DNA from: an uncultured bacterium
GTDB taxonomy: Bacteria; Bacillota; Clostridia; Lachnospirales; Lachnospiraceae
Length of the DNA: 16,613 nucleotides
Assembly (NCBI GenBank): GCA_905215155.1
Contig: CAJMPJ010000061.1
Coordinates: 1 to 16,613, forward strand
Reading direction: 5' to 3'
Under the pieces are notes generated by a model. It was given only the letters and a program-made list of their open reading frames with translations. It was not told the origin of the DNA and did not search any database. Both the position numbers and the translations under genes were made by a program. Shown here piece by piece: positions 1 to 4,462 of the stretch (position 1 is its first letter; the number at the start of each line of letters is the position of its first letter).

Positions 1-16
1 CCCTCATGAGTGAGGG
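1..16. repeat. Small inverted repeat at the window edge
   Basis: CCCTCA and TGAGGG form a 6-base inverted repeat around a 4-base loop. It is cut by the window edge, so its full extent is unknown. It lies just before the terminator-like hairpin at 31-50 and may belong to the 3-prime end of a transcript entering from the left. No reading frame through bases 1-30 stays open for more than a few codons. Confidence 0.3.
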
Positions 17-30
17 GCAGGGGAGTTGAG

Positions 31-50
31 AGTGTCGAAGACACTTTTTT
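31..50 (+). terminator. Rho-independent terminator of a gene left of the window
   Basis: AGTGTC-GAA-GACACT is a perfect 6-bp stem with a 3-base loop, followed directly by a run of T (45-50). This is a canonical intrinsic terminator on the plus strand. It would end a transcript coming from outside the window, convergent with the minus-strand regulator that stops at 76. On the minus strand the stem is preceded by A residues and has no T tail, so it suits the plus strand better. Confidence 0.6.
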
Positions 51-75
51 ATTGATAGAGAAGGAGTTCTTTCCA

Positions 76-753
76 TCAATTTCTATGAATCTCATCATTT
101 AAGGTGAATTTGCTTTTATTATAGGTCAAAATCCCCTCCGCCTGTAATTTGCTCAGTTCGTTGGAAAGGGCACTCCGGTCAATGGAGAGATAGTCTGCAA
201 GCTGCTGTCTGTTAAATGGGATATAAAATGTGGAAGAATTGCTTTTTAAGGATTCCGCAGAAAGATAGGAAAGCAGTTTCTCCCGAATGGTTTTCTTGGA
301 CATGTGCTGCATTTTTTTCGTCAGAATCATATTTTTCCTGGCAAGGGATGACAGAAGGTTCTGGATCAGGCGGGTATGAAAGGAACAGCTGGAACTGCAT
401 GTGGTCATGATCCGGTTCATATCCATAAAAATTACATCGCACTCGCTGTCACAGATCACGCTCATCTCAATGGGAAGGGAAGGAATACAGGCGTAAGTCT
501 CTGCAAAGAGATTGCCTGGAAGCAGCTCTGAGATAATGGTCCGTTTGCCCCAGAAATCCTCCTGAATGATGAGAGCAGCGCCCGAAACAATCATTCCTAC
601 AAAGTGTATGTAATCTCCGCTCCGGATAATAAACTCATCTTTTTTATAGTGTTTCACATAGGCAGACAGACAGTTTAACATGGACTGAATTTCCTCTGGT
701 GTAACCCCTTGGAATAAATTGGATTTTTTTAAAACAGGTAGATATTCCTGCAT
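76..753 (-). CDS. Crp/Fnr-family transcriptional regulator
   Basis: A 225-residue Crp/Fnr-type regulator. Residues about 10-120 fit the cNMP-binding-like beta-barrel that acts as sensor. About 125-155 fits the dimerisation helix. About 180-210 is the winged helix-turn-helix (FNRQQLADYLSIDRSALSNE), where IDRSALSNEL should be the recognition helix. The start is the ATG at 753, because AGGGTGG lies a few bases before it; an in-frame GTG nine bases upstream has no spaced ribosome site. There is no N-terminal cysteine cluster as in classical Fnr, but C101/C105 and C119/C123 form two CxxxC pairs of unknown role. The gene diverges from the cupin-Hcp-like-hemerythrin operon, and a palindrome of Fnr geometry lies between them. 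By analogy with regulators paired with hcp genes, it probably senses NO or redox state and activates that operon. The ligand is not deducible. Confidence 0.88.
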   Translation of the reverse strand: MQEYLPVLKKSNLFQGVTPEEIQSMLNCLSAYVKHYKKDEFIIRSGDYIHFVGMIVSGAALIIQEDFWGKRTIISELLPGNLFAETYACIPSLPIEMSVICDSECDVIFMDMNRIMTTCSSSCSFHTRLIQNLLSSLARKNMILTKKMQHMSKKTIREKLLSYLSAESLKSNSSTFYIPFNRQQLADYLSIDRSALSNELSKLQAEGILTYNKSKFTLNDEIHRN

Positions 754-784
754 ATGTCCCACCCTTTCAATTTATTTTCAAAAT

Positions 785-798
785 GTTGTAATAACAAC
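785..798. promoter_or_regulatory. Crp/Fnr-type operator palindrome
   Basis: GTTGT-AATA-ACAAC is a perfect 5-4-5 inverted repeat, the same geometry as Fnr (TTGAT-N4-ATCAA) and related sites. It lies between the divergent regulator and the cupin operon. Its centre (791.5) is about 41.5 bases before the expected transcription start (near 833) of the promoter whose -10 is TATAAT at 821-826. That is the standard class II activator position. The match in geometry and position is seen directly; the identity of the binding protein is inferred. Confidence 0.65.
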
Positions 799-826
799 TG
801 AAATGATGCAAATATTATATTATAAT
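798..826 (+). promoter_or_regulatory. Promoter of the cupin/Hcp-like/hemerythrin operon
   Basis: A perfect -10 TATAAT (821-826) lies 17 bases after a weak -35 CTGAAA (798-803). A good -10 with a poor -35, plus a palindrome centred near -41.5, is typical of an activator-dependent promoter. Transcription should start near 833, giving a leader of about 33 bases that holds the AGGAGG site at 852-857. Confidence 0.6.
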
Positions 827-865
827 CGCCATAGAAAGGCAAGGAGAATATGAGGAGGCAGTCAT

Positions 866-1201
866 ATGTCAGAAAAAATCTTAAAAAATATAGGACATGA
901 AGAAATTGTAGCACTATCTGATCTGGTTCAGGTTCAGGAGGGACAGATCGTAAGTAAAACTCTCGCCCAGAATGGGGCGGTAAGCATTACGCTGTTTGCC
1001 TTTGATCAGGGAGAAGAGATCAGCTCCCATGATTCCAATGGAGATGCCATGGTAACTGTACTGGAAGGCAGAGGTAAGTTTACCGTAGATGGAAAAGAAT
1101 ATGTTTTAGAGGCTGGTCAGACCCTCGTTATGCCGGCAAAAAAGCCTCATGCAGTTTACGCACAGGAATGCTTTAAAATGTTATTAGTCGTGGTTTTTTA
1201 A
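866..1201 (+). CDS. Small single-domain cupin protein
   Basis: A 111-residue cupin of the Cupin_2 type, first gene of the operon, with AGGAGG eight bases before the ATG. The first cupin motif is around residues 52-68 (H55, then GDAMVTVLEGRGKF) and the second around 83-98 (GQTLVMPAKKPHAV, H95). The usual second histidine of motif 1 seems to be absent (SHDSNGD in place of HxH), so metal binding may be altered. There is one cysteine, C102. It is cytoplasmic, with no signal peptide. Such mini-cupins are common in anaerobes and mostly uncharacterised. Here its place at the head of a Crp/Fnr-controlled operon with Hcp-like and hemerythrin proteins suggests a role in the redox or NO response, but its substrate cannot be told from sequence. 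Confidence 0.85.
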   Translation: MSEKILKNIGHEEIVALSDLVQVQEGQIVSKTLAQNGAVSITLFAFDQGEEISSHDSNGDAMVTVLEGRGKFTVDGKEYVLEAGQTLVMPAKKPHAVYAQECFKMLLVVVF

Positions 1202-1244
1202 CCGGATTAAGATAAATAAGGGGTACAGAGAGGTCAGAAAAAAG

Positions 1245-1994
1245 ATGGATAGAACGATGTTTTGTTTGCAGGATGAGCTGACAGGTGCTTTGATCGGTTT
1301 GGCAAAGTCCTGTGGAAATCATCAGAAGCTTCCCACCACCACAGGAATCATTGTGGAAGGATTATCTGCGACTATAACCGATGGGAATTGGAATGATGAG
1401 GTTTTAGCGGAAACGATAAAAAAAGTGCGGGAAGAAAAAATGAAAGTGGCACCCAACTGCAGCAGCTGTCTTTCCGTCTGCGGAAATACGTCTGATTACG
1501 ATATGAATGAAATCTGGGATGCCGAGGAAGAGATCCGTTCTCTAAAATCTTTGCTCTTATATGGGATCAGAGGCCTGGCGGTGTATGCGAATCATGCCAT
1601 GGCCCTTGGATATGAGGATGAGTCGGTCAATCATTTCTTTTACAAGGCGCTGTCCATCCTCAGCTATGATCTGACTGTGGAGCAGCTTCTTCCTGTGGTT
1701 TTAGAAGCAGGTGAAGTAAATTTAAAATGCATGGAGTTGCTCGATGAGGCAAATGCGGATTTCTATGATTTGAAACAGCTTCTAAAGCAGACCAAAGGGA
1801 AGGAACTTTCGTTTTCCGTCATACGTTCCAGGTATGAACAGAAAGCGGTCTGCATTCTTTTGACCTTGCTGCACCTTGGAGTCAGAGACATTTCTTTTGG
1901 CCCATCCCTGCCGGAGTTTTTATCGCCAGGTGTATTTTCCCTCCTGGTGGAACGGTATGGAGTATGCCCGGCCATCAGAGCAGAAGAAAATTAA
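1245..1994 (+). CDS. Shortened hybrid-cluster-protein (Hcp/prismane) relative lacking the hybrid-cluster domain
   Basis: This 249-residue protein resembles the two ends of Hcp (usually about 540-550 residues) without the middle. Residues 5-10 (MFCLQD) match the Hcp start MFCxQC, but the second cluster cysteine is Asp. Residues 97-125 (SLLLYGIRGLAVYANHA, then LGYEDE) and 150-170 (VLEAGEVNLKCMELLDEAN) match the Hcp helical bundle. Residues 197-235 (YEQKAV, LLHLGVRDISFGPSLPEFLSP) match the Hcp C-terminus, including E198 and K200, which correspond to the conserved Glu and Lys near the hybrid cluster. The segment carrying the His, the other Glu and the four Cys ligands is missing. A CxxCxxxC group (C72, C75, C79) could bind another cluster. 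Hydroxylamine reductase or NO reductase activity is therefore unlikely; annotation as a full Hcp would be wrong. The frame is intact and sits in an operon with an Hcp-associated DUF1858 protein, so this is not decay. The start could instead be the ATG at 1257. Confidence 0.8.
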   Translation: MDRTMFCLQDELTGALIGLAKSCGNHQKLPTTTGIIVEGLSATITDGNWNDEVLAETIKKVREEKMKVAPNCSSCLSVCGNTSDYDMNEIWDAEEEIRSLKSLLLYGIRGLAVYANHAMALGYEDESVNHFFYKALSILSYDLTVEQLLPVVLEAGEVNLKCMELLDEANADFYDLKQLLKQTKGKELSFSVIRSRYEQKAVCILLTLLHLGVRDISFGPSLPEFLSPGVFSLLVERYGVCPAIRAEEN

Positions 1995-2025
1995 AAATAT
2001 AGAATCATATTAGGAGGAATTAATC

Positions 2026-2208
2026 ATGATAACGAAGGAAATGTATATCGGAGAAATATTAAGAAGCAAACCATCCGCAGCAGAGATTTTAATGGGCTGC
2101 GGCATGCACTGTCTCGGCTGCCCTTCCTCTCAGATGGAATCATTGGAGGAAGCCTGCATGGTACACGGACTTGACGTAGACGGAGTCCTTGAGATACTGA
2201 ACAAATAA
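2026..2208 (+). CDS. DUF1858 protein, hybrid-cluster-protein-associated redox disulfide domain
   Basis: A 60-residue stand-alone DUF1858 domain, the type recorded as the hybrid-cluster-protein-associated redox disulfide domain (related to the N-terminal part of ScdA/RIC). Residues 22-33 hold the hallmark [10 protein letters not shown], giving C25, C29 and C32, with C44 further on. The preceding [17 protein letters not shown] is the usual helical lead-in. A strong AGGAGG site (2012-2017) lies before the ATG. Proteins of this family occur near Hcp genes and are thought to do thiol or disulfide chemistry, possibly helping Fe-S or di-iron repair. Its position directly after the Hcp-like gene agrees with that association and supports the Hcp assignment of its shortened neighbour. 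Confidence 0.9.
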   Translation: MITKEMYIGEILRSKPSAAEILMGCGMHCLGCPSSQMESLEEACMVHGLDVDGVLEILNK

Positions 2209-2241
2209 TAGATAAGAGAAAAAAGAGAAAAGAGGAGCGGT

Positions 2242-2844
2242 ATGAGCGCATTTTTAGGACCGATTCATATCTGGTTGTACCATAAGATTCAATTTCAGGA
2301 TGCAATGACAGATGTGATCTTAGATCTTGCAGAAGACAAAGGCTTTGGAGAACTGAGAGAGAAAACAGACAGCAGATATGGAAAGCTGCCGGAAGGAAAC
2401 TTGGAAGATTTGGTTGATACCGGCAATATTCACGGCTGGCTTCAGGAAAAAGTGAGCCTGGTAGAGAACAGACTGGCTTATGCAGTAACGGAGCTGCTGG
2501 CAAAAATTCCGGATAGTCTGCCCCTTATGGAGGAAGCCATCTGTCAGTTGGGTCAATCAAACCCTGTTGAGAGCGGTTCATCGGCAAAAGCAGCCTTTGA
2601 TTATTTGGACAGTAAGCTGTTAAACGGAATGCCCTGTGACCATGTCAATGAGCTGGTAGAGAATTCAGAAGACAGGCTGGTTTGGAGACAGGCCCAGGAT
2701 ATCCACGGTGCTTACTGGTCTATGATTCACGGAGACGTAAAACATTATGATACCTTGAGAGAATCGTTGATAAAGGGAATGCTTGAGGGTTCCGGTATCC
2801 GGTTCCAGCCCTTGGGGGACCAGGTATATGAGTTAAGGAGATGA
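2242..2844 (+). CDS. Unrecognised histidine-rich helical protein
   Basis: A 200-residue protein I cannot assign to a named family. It appears largely alpha-helical and soluble, with no signal peptide or membrane segment. Histidines lie in recurring contexts: H9 and H14 (GPIHIWLYHKI), H64 (GNIHGWL), H134 (CDHVNEL), H155 (DIHGAYW), and H163/H168 (MIHGDVKHYD). Two repeated-looking IHG/IHxW elements (residues 63-66 and 154-159) hint at a symmetric metal or haem site. Cysteines are C101 and C132. AGAGGAG lies before the ATG, and its stop overlaps the start of the hemerythrin gene by four bases, so the two are translationally coupled. Operon context (cupin, Hcp-like, DUF1858, hemerythrin, Crp/Fnr) suggests a redox, NO or iron-related role. 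A specific function is not claimed. Confidence 0.75.
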   Translation: MSAFLGPIHIWLYHKIQFQDAMTDVILDLAEDKGFGELREKTDSRYGKLPEGNLEDLVDTGNIHGWLQEKVSLVENRLAYAVTELLAKIPDSLPLMEEAICQLGQSNPVESGSSAKAAFDYLDSKLLNGMPCDHVNELVENSEDRLVWRQAQDIHGAYWSMIHGDVKHYDTLRESLIKGMLEGSGIRFQPLGDQVYELRR

Positions 2845-3398
2845 AAATCATGTACGGGATAGATTTATTAATGAAGGAACATGAAAACATTCTGGATTTT
2901 ACCGCATTTTTGAGAAAGATTTCTTCCGGTATCTTAAACGGAGAACCGGTAGACGGAAAGCTGCTGCGGGAATGTGTGGAATTTGGAAGAAACTATGCGG
3001 ACAAACATCACCATGGAAAAGAAGAAAAAATCCTGTTTCAATATATGCTTGATCATATGGGACCGGTTGCGGAAAAGCTGATTAAGAACGGTATGCTGGT
3101 GGAGCATGACCTGGGAAGATTGTATCTTTCCGATTTAGAGAAAGCCGTAGAAGAGTATGAGAAAGATCCGGTTGATGACCATAAGCTGGATATCATTTCA
3201 AACGCAGTTGGATATGGTGCCTTATTAAAGCGGCACATTGATAAGGAAGATGAAGTTGTCTATACGTTTGCAGTCCGTGCATTGACCGAAGATCATAAAA
3301 AGGCTGTGGATGAAGAAACGGAGACCTTTGAAAAACAGGCAAAGGAGCAGGGGGTACAGGATCATTACCTTACCTGGCTTCATGAGAAAATAAACTAG
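2841..3398 (+). CDS. Hemerythrin-like di-iron domain protein
   Basis: A 185-residue hemerythrin HHE-domain protein (PF01814 type), a four-helix bundle expected to bind a di-iron centre that can interact with O2, NO or peroxide. Likely ligands are H14 (LLMKEHENIL), H56-H58 with E61/E62 (HHHGKEEK), H89 (VEHDLG), and H132 with E136 (RHIDKEDEV), in the order typical of the family. The ATG overlaps the stop of the preceding gene (ATGA), showing tight coupling; an in-frame ATG at 2850 is an alternative start. Clostridial proteins of this layout occur in NO and oxygen stress regulons. As part of the Crp/Fnr-linked operon it may scavenge or sense NO or O2, or supply iron for repair. Confidence 0.9.
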   Translation: MKIMYGIDLLMKEHENILDFTAFLRKISSGILNGEPVDGKLLRECVEFGRNYADKHHHGKEEKILFQYMLDHMGPVAEKLIKNGMLVEHDLGRLYLSDLEKAVEEYEKDPVDDHKLDIISNAVGYGALLKRHIDKEDEVVYTFAVRALTEDHKKAVDEETETFEKQAKEQGVQDHYLTWLHEKIN

Positions 3399-3410
3399 CA
3401 GTCATCAAGG

Positions 3411-3440
3411 GACGGTCTGTAAAACAGGCCGTCTTCTCTT
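3411..3440 (+). terminator. Intergenic hairpin between the two hemerythrin genes
   Basis: GACGGTCTGT (3411-3420) and ACAGGCCGTC (3424-3433) make a 10-bp stem with one G-T wobble and a 3-base loop. It is followed by TTCTCTT, a weak U-rich tail. It lies 13 bases after the hemerythrin stop and can act as a partial terminator or an mRNA-end stabiliser. It would set a lower level for the next gene. It also argues against the ATG at 3441 as a start, since that would lie at the foot of the hairpin. Confidence 0.6.
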
Positions 3441-3473
3441 ATGGCATCGTACAAAAGAAGGGAGCAACAAGAC

Positions 3474-3881
3474 ATGGAACTAAAACATTACATGGAACAG
3501 CACGACCGAATCAAAGAGGAGCTGAACCTTTTAAAAACGCTGTTAAAAAAGCAGGATTTAGAGCAGACAGCAGCAGAGATGGCAATGCATATCAACAGTC
3601 TGGCAGGAAAGCTGAAAATCCATTTGTCTTTTGAAGACCAGTATCTCTATCCTTCTTTTCTTCATTCCAGTGACCAAAGACTGGTAACTATGGCCAGGGA
3701 ATATCAGAAGGAAATGGGAAATTTACTGGCTGTATTTACAGCATTCAAAGACAAATTCAATACCAAATTAAAAATCCTTTCTGAGAAAGCCTCCTTCTAC
3801 GGTGAAGCGGATAAAATCATTCGGGCAATTGAAACCCGGATGCAGAAAGAAGAAAAAGGATTGTATCAGCAGGTAAAATAA
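3474..3881 (+). CDS. Degenerate hemerythrin-like protein
   Basis: A 135-residue cytoplasmic helical protein with a hemerythrin HHE-like pattern. H10 (MEQHDRIKEEL) begins helix 1, H39 lies in helix 2, and H50 with E54 (HLSFEDQYLYP) forms the characteristic HxxxE-LYP element. The matching C-terminal element TRMQKEEKGLYQ keeps the EExxLY part but has lost the expected histidine, so the di-iron site is probably incomplete. The start is the ATG at 3474, because AAGAAGGGAG lies nine bases before it. A start at 3441 would add 11 basic residues, has no ribosome site and touches the preceding hairpin. The gene ends before a stem-loop at 3895, so it looks like the last, attenuated member of the operon. 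Its function is unproven. Confidence 0.75.
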   Translation: MELKHYMEQHDRIKEELNLLKTLLKKQDLEQTAAEMAMHINSLAGKLKIHLSFEDQYLYPSFLHSSDQRLVTMAREYQKEMGNLLAVFTAFKDKFNTKLKILSEKASFYGEADKIIRAIETRMQKEEKGLYQQVK

Positions 3882-3894
3882 TGATAGAGCTGTG

Positions 3895-3936
3895 AGAAGG
3901 GGCTGCCCACAAAGTAAGTAGTGGACAGTCCCTTCT
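3895..3936 (+). terminator. Stem-loop ending the redox operon
   Basis: AGAAGGGGCTGCCCAC (3895-3910) pairs with GTGGACAGTCCCTTCT (3921-3936) over 16 positions with one wobble and one mismatch, around a 10-base loop. The tail (GTGTTAAAAA) is only weakly U-rich. It lies 13 bases past the stop and before the next promoter, so it most likely ends the operon transcript. Confidence 0.65.
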
Positions 3937-3976
3937 GTGTTAAAAACTCTTAAAATAGCATTTCCCCCTCCTGTTC

Positions 3977-4005
3977 TTGTGAAAAACAGAGATTTAGAGT
4001 ACAAT
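3977..4005 (+). promoter_or_regulatory. Promoter of the CsoR-family gene
   Basis: TTGTGA (3977-3982), a 17-base spacer and TACAAT (4000-4005) form a good sigma-A-type promoter. A C-rich stretch TTTCCCCCTCC (3961-3971) lies just upstream and might be half of a CsoR/RcnR-type G-tract operator; this second point is only a suggestion. Confidence 0.6.
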
Positions 4006-4033
4006 AAACAAAGGACAGGAGTGAGGTGGAATC

Positions 4034-4378
4034 ATGGAAGAAGATAAAAAATATCATACGCATACAACCGCAGATGGATCGGTACATACCCATTGCCACG
4101 AAGGGGGACAGCCTCATACCCATAAGAATACGAAAGTGGTTTTAAACCGCTTATCCCGCGCCATCGGTCACTTGGAATCTGTAAAAAGAATGGTAAGTGA
4201 CGGGAGAGACTGCAGTGAAGTGCTGGTTCAGCTGTCTGCGGTAATATCCGCGCTTAACAGTACCGGAAAGGTCATTATAAAGGATCATATTGAAAATTGC
4301 ATTGTCGATGCTGTTGAATCTGGTGACAGAAAGGCCATAGACGATTTAAACAACGCCATAGACCGGTTTATGAAATAA
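4034..4378 (+). CDS. CsoR/RcnR/InrS-family metal-sensing repressor with His-rich N-terminus
   Basis: A 114-residue DUF156-family repressor. The all-helical core starts near residue 34 (VVLNRLSRAIGHLESVKRM). Metal ligands of the family are present as C60 (GRDCSEVL), H85 and C89 (KDHIENC). This C-H-C set is that of copper CsoR and of the nickel sensor InrS, unlike the thiol-only CstR. The N-terminal 30 residues carry seven histidines (8, 10, 18, 20, 22, 28, 30) and C21; RcnR and InrS also use an N-terminal His, so nickel or cobalt is plausible. In this family metal binding releases DNA. The next genes encode a nickel/peptide-type importer, which is odd for a metal-derepressed regulator, and no efflux gene is present here. 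Metal identity is inferred, not shown. Confidence 0.88.
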   Translation: MEEDKKYHTHTTADGSVHTHCHEGGQPHTHKNTKVVLNRLSRAIGHLESVKRMVSDGRDCSEVLVQLSAVISALNSTGKVIIKDHIENCIVDAVESGDRKAIDDLNNAIDRFMK

Positions 4379-4384
4379 AAATAT

Positions 4385-4393
4385 CCCCTGGGG
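4385..4393. promoter_or_regulatory. Possible G-tract operator for the CsoR-family protein
   Basis: CCCC-T-GGGG is a perfect palindrome seven bases after the repressor stop and five bases before the -35 of the next promoter. CsoR and RcnR family members bind G-tract inverted repeats flanked by AT-rich DNA. Position and composition fit, but the site is short and no second copy is evident except for the C-tract before the repressor itself. Confidence 0.4.
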
Positions 4394-4397
4394 AGGC

Positions 4398-4427
4398 TTG
4401 TTTCCCATCCACTGTTTCTACTATACT
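4398..4427 (+). promoter_or_regulatory. Promoter of the ABC importer/methyltransferase operon, flanked by an inverted repeat
   Basis: TTGTTT (4398-4403), an 18-base spacer and TATACT (4422-4427) form a credible promoter. The imperfect inverted repeat GTTTCCCATC (4400-4409) and GATGGAAAC (4429-4437) brackets the spacer and -10, with a single extra C in the left arm. It may be a repressor site placed over the promoter. Confidence 0.5.
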
Positions 4428-4462
4428 AGATGGAAACGTGAATGTAGGGGCAGGTGTATAAC

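Noticed and set aside
754..762. GTG at 762 as start of the Crp/Fnr regulator
   Set aside because: The only Shine-Dalgarno-like sequence is directly adjacent to the GTG with no spacing, but is well placed for the ATG at 753.
2024..2503. Long minus-strand open frame opposite the DUF1858 and His-rich genes (also similar ones at 6461-6904, 8418-8870 and 12438-12869)
   Set aside because: They lie antisense to well-supported genes, lack ribosome sites and have no recognisable domain. They are codon-bias shadows.
3441..3473. Earlier ATG as start of the second hemerythrin-like protein
   Set aside because: No ribosome site, and it touches the hairpin at 3411-3433. The ATG at 3474 has AAGAAGGGAG at the right distance.
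866..3881. Idea that the shortened Hcp gene is a decayed pseudogene
   Set aside because: The frame is intact, has conserved C-terminal Hcp motifs, and sits in a tight operon with the Hcp-associated DUF1858 gene. Decay would be expected to leave stops or frameshifts.
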